NCBI RefSeq assembly: GCF_019599265.1
Contig: NZ_JAHZTC010000007.1
Location: 1 to 64,000 of the forward strand
Source of the DNA: Pontibacter sp. HSC-14F20
GTDB lineage: Bacteria > Bacteroidota > Bacteroidia > Cytophagales > Hymenobacteraceae
Direction of reading: 5' to 3'
DNA length: 64,000 nt
Below are positions 26,604 through 33,802 of this stretch, piece by piece. The position numbers and the translations under genes are program-made. The notes beneath the pieces are model-generated. The model was not told where the DNA came from, ran no database searches, and saw only the letters and a program-made list of their open reading frames with translations. Positions within the stretch are counted from its first letter, which is position 1. Each line of letters begins with the position of its first letter.

Positions 26604-27733
26604 ATACTAAGATCTGGCTCTCTTCCCCTCACATGGGGATAAACGAGTTTAAAAATGTCAAAGAGGCTTTTGATACCAACTGGATCGCTCCGCTTGGGCC
26701 ACATGTAGATGGCTTTGAGCGCGACCTGGCAGAGTTTCTGGGGGAGGGTGTGCATGTGGCAGCCCTGAGCTCCGGCACGGCAGCGCTGCACCTGGCGCTC
26801 ATCATGCTGGGCGTGAAGGCGGGTGATGAAGTTATCTGCCAGAGCATGACCTTCTCTGCTTCTGCTAACCCGATCGCTTACCAGGGCTCTACACCGGTGT
26901 TTGTAGACAGTGATGACCGTACCTGGAACATGTCGCCTGACCTGCTGGAATCTGCTATTCAGGACCGCATACGCAATGGCAAGAAGCCGAAGGCGATCAT
27001 TGTGGTACATCTGTACGGCATGCCGGCCGAGATGGACCGCATTATGGCCATAGCTGACCGCTTTGCTATACCTGTGGTAGAGGATGCGGCGGAGGCTTTG
27101 GGCTCAACTTATAAAGGCAGCAAGCTTGGTACATTCGGGGCGATGAGTATCCTTTCCTTCAACGGGAACAAGATCATCACCACTTCTGGTGGTGGCGCGC
27201 TGGTGTCAAACAACGAGGCCTACATCAAGCAGGCCCGTTTTCTGGCTACGCAGGCCCGGGATGCAGCACCGCATTACCAGCACTCACACATCGGGTATAA
27301 CTACCGCATGAGCAATGTGTGCGCCGCTATCGGCCGCGGGCAGATGGATGTGCTGCTGGATCGTGTGCAGCAGCGCCGTGCTAATTATACCTTCTACCAG
27401 GAAGCGTTAGCTTCTATACCTGCTATTCAATTTGCAGAGGAGCCTAATGGAGACTACTACTCCAACCGCTGGCTGAGCACCGTGTTGGTAGATGATAGCC
27501 AGGGAGTAAGTCGTGAGGATATCCGTTTGGCTTTGGAGCGGGAAAATATTGAGTCGCGCCCACTCTGGAAGCCGATGCACTTGCAGCCAGTATTTGAAAG
27601 TGCTCCTTATTATGGCGATGGTACCAGTGAGCGACTGTTTGATAAGGGGCTTTGCCTGCCTTCGGGTTCTAATATGACTGACGAAGAGCGAGAGCGGGTA
27701 GTACGTTGTATAAAAGTGTGCTTTGCTCAATAA
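26600..27733 (+). CDS. pglE: DegT/DnrJ/EryC1 aminotransferase, PglE-like
   Basis: 377 residues, PLP-dependent sugar aminotransferase (PF01041). IWLSSPHMGINEF at the start, ALSSGTAALHLAL near 53-65, VVEDAAEALGSTYKG near 155-169, and FNGNKIITTSGGGALV near 187-202 with the PLP lysine at residue 191. It matches enzymes that aminate UDP-4-keto-6-deoxy-GlcNAc at C4 (PglE). The substrate would come from the PglF-like dehydratase encoded at 28088. Composition switches back to higher GC at this gene, so the gene may belong to the ancestral part of the locus. A terminator follows its stop. Confidence 0.92.
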   Translation: MNTKIWLSSPHMGINEFKNVKEAFDTNWIAPLGPHVDGFERDLAEFLGEGVHVAALSSGTAALHLALIMLGVKAGDEVICQSMTFSASANPIAYQGSTPVFVDSDDRTWNMSPDLLESAIQDRIRNGKKPKAIIVVHLYGMPAEMDRIMAIADRFAIPVVEDAAEALGSTYKGSKLGTFGAMSILSFNGNKIITTSGGGALVSNNEAYIKQARFLATQARDAAPHYQHSHIGYNYRMSNVCAAIGRGQMDVLLDRVQQRRANYTFYQEALASIPAIQFAEEPNGDYYSNRWLSTVLVDDSQGVSREDIRLALERENIESRPLWKPMHLQPVFESAPYYGDGTSERLFDKGLCLPSGSNMTDEERERVVRCIKVCFAQ

Positions 27734-27757
27734 AAGCAGTTCTTGGCAAATAAAATT

Positions 27758-27806
27758 AATTCCACCTGAGACTTGACGCGAGATGCAAAGCACAGGTGGA
27801 ATTTTT
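27758..27806 (+). terminator. Intrinsic terminator after the aminotransferase gene
   Basis: AATTCCACCTG (27758-27768) pairs with CAGGTGGAATT (27793-27803), followed by a T-run. This ends the main polysaccharide transcript before the PglF-like gene, which has its own promoter. Confidence 0.75.
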
Positions 27807-27819
27807 GCGTATAAGCAAA

Positions 27820-27849
27820 TAACTGTTTCACTTGAGGAACAAACAGTTA
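27820..27849. promoter_or_regulatory. Inverted repeat upstream of the PglF-like promoter
   Basis: TAACTGTTT (27820-27828) and AAACAGTTA (27841-27849) are perfect inverted 9-mers spaced by 12 bp, about 30 bp before the -7 box. A candidate regulator-binding dyad; no cognate regulator gene is nearby. Confidence 0.4.
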
Positions 27850-27877
27850 AATTCTGAACTATTCAGTTTTTTTTCTG

Positions 27878-27885
27878 TAATTTTG
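27878..27885 (+). promoter_or_regulatory. Bacteroidota -7 promoter box for the PglF-like gene
   Basis: TAATTTTG, identical to the box before the export gene at 3607. A run of T lies just upstream. It implies a leader of about 195 bases before the start at 28088. Confidence 0.6.
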
Positions 27886-28087
27886 CGCTGCACGCTATAT
27901 CTTTAAAGATGTAAAGGATATAATTATGCTGGTGAAGCTGCGTTAAGAGTTAGTTAATGTGTGAACTGTTAATTAATTTCTGGCGTATGCAGGAACTTTT
28001 GACTGTACAAAACAGGTATTAATTTAAATTAAAACGAACGCTGGCCTATCGCAGTAATCTAAGCTCTTCTCTACCTGAGACCTCCGT

Positions 28088-30019
28088 ATGAAAACATTTT
28101 TACAGAACAAGGCATTACCCAAATGGATCATCCTGATCATCGATCAAATCATATCCACCTGGTCATTTGCCTTGTCTTTCTTTATCATTCGCCAGTTTGA
28201 CTTCGAAACGATCCTGCGGGGTCACTTTTTCGTGTACAGCGGCATATACCTGGCAATTTCTGTCATTGTGTTTTATGCCATGCGCATTCACACCGGACTG
28301 ATCCGCTACTCCAGCACCGATGATATTTACCGCATTTTCACTGCTGTTTTGATGACTAGCCTGCTTTATGGGGCTATCATAGGATTTTGGGTCACACCGG
28401 AGTTGCATATCGATTCGGTGAACATCTATGTGGTGTTGCTGGTCAATTTTTTTATCAGTTCTTCAGTACTGATCATGATGCGTCTGGGTGCGAAGGCTTT
28501 ATTCTACTACATTAAGCGCGGTGCCAGCGGCGACAAGGAGTCTGTGCTGATCTACGGAGCCGATAGTTTTGCCATATTGGTGAAGCAGGCGCTGGAACTC
28601 AGCAATGCCGGCCGCCTGAACATCGTGGGTTTTGTGGACGATAATCCCAATAAGATCAATAAACACATCCAGCAGAAGCGGGTTTTCCATATCAATAATA
28701 TCGAAAAACTGCAGCGGAAGCTGAAAATCGATAAACTGGTTATTCTGAGTGAGGATCTGAAATCGGAGGCCCGCAAGAATGCCATCGAAACCTGTGTGGA
28801 GCTTGGTATAAAAGTAGTGACTGTTCCACCGACAGAGCAGTGGATGTCAGGCCAGTTGCGCATGAACCAGATACAGGATCTACGCATTGAAGACCTGCTG
28901 CAGCGTCCGCCGATCGTGATCGAGAACGACAAAATATCGGCCGATCTGGCTGGTAAGCGTATCCTGATCACAGGAGGCGCCGGTTCTATCGGCTCAGAAA
29001 TCGTGCGGCAGGTGCTTTCTTACAGTCCGGAGATGGTGATCATCTGTGATCAGGCCGAGTCGCCACTGCACGAATTGCAACTGGAAATGGAAGAGCACTT
29101 TCCGGAAGCTAACCTGAAGCTTTGTATTGCCGATATCCAGAACTTCAACCGCATGTATGCCCTGTTCAAGGAATATAATCCTCAGATGGTGTACCATGCC
29201 GCGGCATACAAGCATGTGCCGATGATGGAGTGTAACCCTTCTGAAGCGATTCTGACAAACGTAATGGGCACCAAGCATCTGGCGGACCTTTCGATGACTT
29301 TCGATGTAGAGAAGTTTGTCATGATCTCCACGGACAAGGCGGTGAATCCAACCAATATCATGGGGGCTTCGAAGCGTATAGCGGAGATCTATATCCAGTC
29401 GCTCAACAACATCAGTGCACAGCCTAAATTGCAGGATAATATCAAAGGCACAGCCCTGCAGCAGACCCGCTTCATTACAACCCGCTTCGGCAACGTGCTG
29501 GGTTCCAATGGCTCTGTTATTCCGCGCTTCCGTTCCCAGATCGAGAAAGGCGGTCCGATCACGGTAACGCATCCCGATATCACGCGCTATTTCATGACCA
29601 TACCGGAAGCAGTGCAGTTGGTGCTTGAAGCCGGCACGATGGGCAGGGGCGGTGAGATCTTCATCTTCGACATGGGGCAACCTGTAAAGATCGTGGACTT
29701 GGCCCGCAAGATGGTCAAACTGGCTGGTCTGACTGCAAATGATATCGAAATTGTGTTCTCTGGCTTGCGCCCGGGCGAGAAGCTGTACGAAGAACTCCTG
29801 AATCAGGAAGAACTCACTATCCCGACTCACCACGAGAAGATCAAAGTATCAAAAGTGCGCGAGTATACCTACAATAAGGTCCTCGCCAGTATCAACGAGC
29901 TCCTCAATCTCAACAAAGACGGCGATGAGTTGGATACGGTCAGGCAAATGAAAAAGATCGTCCCAGAATTCAAGAGCAAAAACTCCAGGTTCGAGGAGTT
30001 GGATTCGATGGTGCAATAA
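28088..30019 (+). CDS. pglF: Membrane-anchored UDP-GlcNAc 4,6-dehydratase, PglF/WbpM/CapD-like
   Basis: 643 residues. Four N-terminal membrane spans (about 13-33, 48-67, 82-102, 113-133), a first CoA-binding-like Rossmann domain (SVLIYGADSFAILVKQALEL near 154-173), then a catalytic SDR domain starting ITGGAGSIGSEIV near 294-306. The active site has STDKAVNPTNIMGASKR with Met425-x3-Lys429: the classical tyrosine is methionine, as known for the long membrane PglF/WbpM group. It converts UDP-GlcNAc to UDP-4-keto-6-deoxy-GlcNAc, the substrate of the PglE-like aminotransferase upstream. It has its own promoter and a strong terminator. Confidence 0.95.
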   Translation: MKTFLQNKALPKWIILIIDQIISTWSFALSFFIIRQFDFETILRGHFFVYSGIYLAISVIVFYAMRIHTGLIRYSSTDDIYRIFTAVLMTSLLYGAIIGFWVTPELHIDSVNIYVVLLVNFFISSSVLIMMRLGAKALFYYIKRGASGDKESVLIYGADSFAILVKQALELSNAGRLNIVGFVDDNPNKINKHIQQKRVFHINNIEKLQRKLKIDKLVILSEDLKSEARKNAIETCVELGIKVVTVPPTEQWMSGQLRMNQIQDLRIEDLLQRPPIVIENDKISADLAGKRILITGGAGSIGSEIVRQVLSYSPEMVIICDQAESPLHELQLEMEEHFPEANLKLCIADIQNFNRMYALFKEYNPQMVYHAAAYKHVPMMECNPSEAILTNVMGTKHLADLSMTFDVEKFVMISTDKAVNPTNIMGASKRIAEIYIQSLNNISAQPKLQDNIKGTALQQTRFITTRFGNVLGSNGSVIPRFRSQIEKGGPITVTHPDITRYFMTIPEAVQLVLEAGTMGRGGEIFIFDMGQPVKIVDLARKMVKLAGLTANDIEIVFSGLRPGEKLYEELLNQEELTIPTHHEKIKVSKVREYTYNKVLASINELLNLNKDGDELDTVRQMKKIVPEFKSKNSRFEELDSMVQ

Positions 30020-30032
30020 CCTCAATTTTGGT

Positions 30033-30077
30033 AAAATAGCAGAAGGCCCGGATTTAGTCTGGGCCTTCTGCTATTTT
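30033..30077. terminator. Bidirectional intrinsic terminator
   Basis: AAAATAGCAGAAGGCCCGGA and TCTGGGCCTTCTGCTATTTT form a long GC-centred stem with a short loop and A/T-rich ends on both sides. It can end the PglF-like gene on the plus strand and the fumarylacetoacetase gene on the minus strand. Confidence 0.85.
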
Positions 30078-30102
30078 AGGTTACTACGCTTTAGTGAAAA
30101 GT

Positions 30103-30116
30103 CCCCTTCAAAGGGG
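30103..30116. repeat. Copy of the short dispersed palindrome
   Basis: CCCCTTCAAAGGGG, followed by CGGCTC. Close to the reconstructed target site of the ISAs1 element (CCCTTCGAAGGGG at 2400-2412). Confidence 0.5.
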
Positions 30117-30191
30117 CGGCTCAACGAAGAATTAAATGTCACCTCCAGTTCTGAGAGTAGGTACTTCCTGTTTTCATAGGCCGCGCTAAAT

Positions 30192-31463
30192 CTACAACGC
30201 CGGCAACACTTTGCTCTTCACTTCCCCAAACCCTACTCTAATCCCATTCCGCTCAGCGAAGCCACGCATGATCACCGTGTCGTAGTCATTAATGAATTTA
30301 CGCTCGGAGCCGTTGGACAGTTGAATGGGCTGGGTGCCGCGCCAGGTGAGTTCGAGCATAGAGCCGTAGGAGGTTTTGTCGTGGCCGCTGATGGTGCCGG
30401 AGGCGTACATGTCGCCTACCTGTATGTTACAACCGTTACTGCTCTGGTGCGCCAGCTGCTGGTTCATGTTCCAGTACATATACCTGAAGTTAGAGCGGCA
30501 GATGCTGTTTTCGTGACCGTCTTCTGGTTGCAGTAGCACCTCCAGGTTGATGTCGTAGTTGTGATCGCCATGAAACTCCAGGTATGGCAGTGGCCTCGGA
30601 TCCTGCACAGGACCTTTCACACGGAAGGGCTCCAGTGCATCTAAAGTAACCACCCAAGGCGAAATAGAAGAAGCAAAGCTCTTGGCCAGGAAGGGGCCCA
30701 ATGGTACGTACTCCCAGGTTTGCATGTCGCGGGCAGACCAGTCATTGAAAAGCACCAAGCCGAAGATATAATCGTCTGCTTCGTCCGGGCTGATCATGTC
30801 TCCCAGACGGGTTTCACGACCTGTGATAAAAGCCACTTCCAGTTCAAAGTCGAGCAAACGGGAAGGGCCGAAAGTTGGGGCATCCGCATCGGGCGCCTTG
30901 GTTTGTCCATTAGGGCGGCGGATGTCAGTGCCAGACACAACAATAGAAGAGGCACGCCCATGGTAGCCGATCGGGATGTGCTTCCAGTTGGGCAATAAAG
31001 CGTTTTTCGGGTCGCGGAACATGGTACCCACATTGGTAGCGTGCTCGATGCTAGAATAGAAGTCTGTATAGTTACCCACTTTCACAGGCATCAGCATGCG
31101 AACGGATGTCTGCTTGATGAGGCATTCCTGCATCAGTTTGCTGTTACCGCTGATCTCGTCGTTATCATTGCGCAACAACTCAGACACGCGGTTGCGTACA
31201 GCCCGCCAGGCCGGCTTGCCCAAAGAAATGAAATCGTTCAGGTATGGACGGTGAAAAACGGTCGGATCGATGTCGAGGAGCTCAAACAGGTTATATTGTG
31301 CGACTGCATAAAGATCGAGTACATAATCGCCGATAGCCACACCAACACGCGGGTCTTTGGTGGCCGACTCGAAAATGCCGAAAGGAAGATTTTGTATAGG
31401 GAAGTCGCTCTCAGGTGCTATTTCGATCCAGGAATGCAGGGAAGGGTCGTTCGCTTTTATCAT
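30192..31463 (-). CDS. fahA: Fumarylacetoacetase
   Basis: 423 residues, the usual length. The N-terminal domain includes NLPFGIFES near 25 and VGVAIGDYVLDL near 40-51. The catalytic domain has YTDFYSSIEHATNVGTMFRD near 132-151 (metal-binding Asp, catalytic His), PIGYHGRASSIVVSGT near 164-179, and RLLDFELEVAFITG near 201-214 with metal-binding Glu residues. It hydrolyses fumarylacetoacetate to fumarate and acetoacetate, the last step of tyrosine breakdown. No other gene of that pathway is in the window. Single gene with its own -7 box 27 bp upstream and a shared terminator downstream. Confidence 0.97.
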   Translation of the reverse strand: MIKANDPSLHSWIEIAPESDFPIQNLPFGIFESATKDPRVGVAIGDYVLDLYAVAQYNLFELLDIDPTVFHRPYLNDFISLGKPAWRAVRNRVSELLRNDNDEISGNSKLMQECLIKQTSVRMLMPVKVGNYTDFYSSIEHATNVGTMFRDPKNALLPNWKHIPIGYHGRASSIVVSGTDIRRPNGQTKAPDADAPTFGPSRLLDFELEVAFITGRETRLGDMISPDEADDYIFGLVLFNDWSARDMQTWEYVPLGPFLAKSFASSISPWVVTLDALEPFRVKGPVQDPRPLPYLEFHGDHNYDINLEVLLQPEDGHENSICRSNFRYMYWNMNQQLAHQSSNGCNIQVGDMYASGTISGHDKTSYGSMLELTWRGTQPIQLSNGSERKFINDYDTVIMRGFAERNGIRVGFGEVKSKVLPAL

Positions 31464-31489
31464 AGTGCAAGAAAATCTGGGTTGTCAGA

Positions 31490-31497
31490 CAAAGATA
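31490..31497 (-). promoter_or_regulatory. -7 promoter box for fumarylacetoacetase
   Basis: CAAAGATA on the plus strand, i.e. TATCTTTG on the coding strand, matching TAnnTTTG. It predicts a start site near 31483 and a leader of about 20 bases. Confidence 0.6.
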
Positions 31498-31630
31498 GAG
31501 ATTTTGAGGAGTATGGGAAAGGCGAAAGTTGTAGAGGTGAATTGAATATACCTGACCATACCTACAGTTTAAGCAAAGCAGTAACTTGCACTCACTCTAT
31601 ACTTGAGGTAGAGCAAACCTGTTTAAAACA

Positions 31631-31664
31631 AAAAGCAGGCACCGATTTCTCAGCACCTGCTTTT
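31631..31664 (-). terminator. Intrinsic terminator of the mrp-nifU operon
   Basis: AAAAGCAGG (31631-31639) pairs with CCTGCTTTT (31656-31664). Read on the minus strand the stem is followed by a T-rich tract, placed 47 bp after the NifU stop. Confidence 0.7.
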
Positions 31665-31710
31665 GTATAGGAAGGTCTCTTATTCTTTGTTAAATTTCCC
31701 TTGTCAGATT

Positions 31711-31977
31711 TTAAGGAAGTGGCGTCATATTAACAGCCTCTACCGCTCTGATTTCAGGTACGGCCTTTAGCACAGACTGCTCCACACCAGCTTTAAGTGT
31801 CATAGTAGACATCGGGCATGTGCCACAGGCGCCGAGCAACTCCAGCTTCAGGGTCATATCATCGGTTACTTCAAGCACTTTCACGTTGCCGCCGTCAGCT
31901 TCCAGGTAGGGCCTGATCTGGTCGAGGGCACTCTCGATGCGAAGTAAAAAATCGTTATCAACATTAATAGTAGCCAT
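31711..31977 (-). CDS. NifU-like Fe-S scaffold/carrier domain protein
   Basis: 88 residues, consisting of just the NifU C-terminal (Nfu) domain: LDQIRPYLEADGGNVKVLEV near 18-37 and LLGACGTCPMSTMTLK near 48-63, with the CxxC pair Cys51 and Cys54 that holds a [4Fe-4S] cluster in homodimers. It would pass clusters to apo-proteins. It starts 5 bp downstream of the Mrp gene, so the two are co-transcribed and probably work together in cluster assembly. Cytoplasmic. Confidence 0.93.
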   Translation of the reverse strand: MATINVDNDFLLRIESALDQIRPYLEADGGNVKVLEVTDDMTLKLELLGACGTCPMSTMTLKAGVEQSVLKAVPEIRAVEAVNMTPLP

Positions 31978-31982
31978 TTGTC

Positions 31983-33086
31983 CTAGCTTTTAATTTCTAC
32001 AGGTTGTGTTTTGGCCAGGGTTGCGTTGCGAACAGATACCTGCTGCGCAACAGCCTGGGCTAGCTCTCTGAAAACACCGGAAGCCGGAGAATCGTTCTGC
32101 AAGGCTACCGGAGTTCCTGCATCACCGCTCTCACGGATACTTTGTACTAACGGCACCTGCCCTAATACCGGCACATCAAATTTCCTGGCCAGGTTCTGAC
32201 CACCTTCCTGACCAAAGATATAATATTTATTCTCAGGAAGTTCGGCTGGTGTAAAGTAAGCCATGTTCTCGACCACACCCAGCACCGGCACATTGATCTG
32301 CGGCTGGCGGAACATCTGCAAGCCCTTCTGCGCATCAGCAATGGCCACTTTTTGTGGTGTCGTCACGATTACGGCGCCTGTTACCGGCAGCACCTGCACC
32401 ATGGTCAGGTGGATGTCGGATGTTCCCGGAGGAAGGTCGAGTAGCAGGTAATCCAGTTCGCCCCACTCCACATCCGATATGAATTGCTTCAGCGCAGAGC
32501 TTGCCATCGGTCCACGCCAGATCACGGCATGATCAGGCGGTGTCAGGAAACCAATAGACATCAGCTTAACACCATATTTTTCAACCGGGATGATGTAGTT
32601 CTTGCCATGATCGCCTTGTACCATGCTCGGGCGCTGGTCTTCGACACCAAACATAGTAGGTATAGACGGCCCGAAAATATCGGCATCGATCAGGCCTACT
32701 TTAGCGCCAGACTGTGCCAGGGCAATAGCCAGGTTGCTTGTAACCGTAGATTTGCCAACGCCACCCTTGCCAGAAGCGACAGCAATGATGTTTTTCACGC
32801 CTGTAAGCACTTCGCTGCTGCCCGCGCGACCAGAAGTAACACGGGAGGTCATGTTCACCGTTACTTCTGCCTCCTTGTCCACCATGGTATGGATGGCACG
32901 GATACAGGCATTGCGGATGAGGTCTTTGAGTGGGCAGGCTGGTGTAGTCAGGATTACGGTGAAGCTCACGTTCTTGCCGTCTACCTGCACATCCTCTATC
33001 ATGTTCAGCGTCACCAGGTCTTTGCCAAGATCCGGCTCCTCTACATAACTGAGGGCTTTGAGTATATCTTGTTTTGTAATTGCCAT
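31983..33086 (-). CDS. mrp: Mrp/NBP35-family ATP-binding Fe-S carrier protein
   Basis: 367 residues. N-terminal MIP18/DUF59-like domain (about 1-80: DILKALSYVEEPDLGKDLV, with ACPLKD near 50-55), then a deviant-Walker P-loop GKGGVGKS at 106-113, and the MRP signature LDLPPGTSDIHLTM near 215-228. The C-terminal CxxC of some Mrp proteins is not seen. It is an ATPase that loads and transfers Fe-S clusters, consistent with the NifU gene right after it. A -7 box lies 28 bp upstream. Confidence 0.95.
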   Translation of the reverse strand: MAITKQDILKALSYVEEPDLGKDLVTLNMIEDVQVDGKNVSFTVILTTPACPLKDLIRNACIRAIHTMVDKEAEVTVNMTSRVTSGRAGSSEVLTGVKNIIAVASGKGGVGKSTVTSNLAIALAQSGAKVGLIDADIFGPSIPTMFGVEDQRPSMVQGDHGKNYIIPVEKYGVKLMSIGFLTPPDHAVIWRGPMASSALKQFISDVEWGELDYLLLDLPPGTSDIHLTMVQVLPVTGAVIVTTPQKVAIADAQKGLQMFRQPQINVPVLGVVENMAYFTPAELPENKYYIFGQEGGQNLARKFDVPVLGQVPLVQSIRESGDAGTPVALQNDSPASGVFRELAQAVAQQVSVRNATLAKTQPVEIKS

Positions 33087-33113
33087 AGTATTAATAGCTT
33101 TGGTAAAGCCTTA

Positions 33114-33121
33114 CAAAGATA
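33114..33121 (-). promoter_or_regulatory. -7 promoter box for mrp-nifU
   Basis: CAAAGATA on the plus strand (TATCTTTG on the coding strand). Same box as for fumarylacetoacetase; T-rich sequence upstream. Confidence 0.6.
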
Positions 33122-33305
33122 CAAACAAAAAAACTTTAAACATGATTTAGAGGGGGATAATAGGTATAGCGCGGTACGATTGCATAACGTTCTTTTGGCC
33201 AGGCTGTGCTTGCGTTGCGGAAGCTGTTAAAGGTATGACACACTAACTTGTTTTATAGCTTCGCCTGTGCGGCGGGCACCTACTTTTTCCCTTGACAAAA
33301 AAATA

Positions 33306-33368
33306 GAGGGCCCCTACCCCCAGTAGGCAAAAAAGTCAAGACCCTCCAAATCGAGGGCCCCCTACCCC
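33306..33368. repeat. Pair of C/G-run direct repeats
   Basis: GAGGGCCCCTACCCC (33306-33320) and GAGGGCCCCCTACCCC (33353-33368) differ by one C. Each contains GGGCCC, a self-complementary core. Confidence 0.5.
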
Positions 33369-33558
33369 TACTCGCTGAACGCTCTTGACAGGGGGACCCC
33401 TTCACCCCCAACAGTGGAGCGTCATTTAGGTGCACCTAGCTCAGGTGATTTGCTTCGTAGTGTCAGTGCAAGTCAGTCTTGCTATACCTGCCAGTGGTGT
33501 GTAGTATATGTCAAATCCTACAGCGCTTATACCTGTAAAGTAGTAGTGGCAAAAAAAA

Positions 33559-33585
33559 CCTCCTTGGATAAGGAGGGCAGGGGTG
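33559..33585. repeat. Dispersed hairpin repeat with GGGGTGG tail
   Basis: CCTCCTT (33559-33565), loop GGAT, AAGGAGG (33570-33576), then GCAGGGGTGG. The clearest copy of the family: a short palindrome followed by an AGGGGTGG-like tail. Confidence 0.5.
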
Positions 33586-33772
33586 GTTCGACCTGGTATT
33601 GCAAAGGAACTTCAGCTGCTATGAAGCTATATCTCTGAATTATTAGCTGTATTAAAGCTCCCTTCCAAGAAGACAGGGGGAAGTCAATTGTGCAAGAGCC
33701 GTTACCTGTGAAGTAATCCTAAATCCTTAAAATCCTACTCCAACCCTATAGCGATTCAACAACTTAAACCCT

Positions 33773-33780
33773 TATATTTG
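33773..33780 (+). promoter_or_regulatory. -7 promoter box for dnaG
   Basis: TATATTTG matches TAnnTTTG, 22 bp before the primase start, giving a very short leader. Confidence 0.65.
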
Positions 33781-33802
33781 TAACCCCTCAAAACAGCATA
33801 TC

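Larger units (their letters stand above)
27734..28087. other. 354-bp intergenic region before the PglF-like gene
   Basis: No gene seen. It contains the terminator at 27758-27806, the dyad at 27820-27849 and the promoter box at 27878-27885. The remaining part (27886-28087) is an AT-rich leader of about 195 bases without recognisable riboswitch structure. Confidence 0.6.
33087..33802. other. 716-bp intergenic region with GC-rich repeats
   Basis: No convincing gene. It carries the divergent promoters of mrp (33114-33121) and dnaG (33773-33780). Between them are GC-rich repeats: GAGGGCCCCTACCCC at 33306-33320 and a near copy GAGGGCCCCCTACCCC at 33353-33368, flanked by TCAAGA and TCTTGA in inverted order, then a hairpin CCTCCTT/AAGGAGG at 33559-33576 followed by GGCAGGGGTGG, and a degenerate copy at 33661-33685. 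These look like several members of the dispersed repeat family accumulated in one gap. Confidence 0.6.

Noticed and set aside
28994..29833. A 279-codon frame opposite the PglF-like gene
   Set aside because: Antisense to the SDR domain of PglF; the sequence has no protein-like motifs.
33414..33638. A 74-codon frame in the mrp-dnaG gap
   Set aside because: It runs across the repeat elements, has no known motif, no ribosome site and an unlikely amino-acid make-up.
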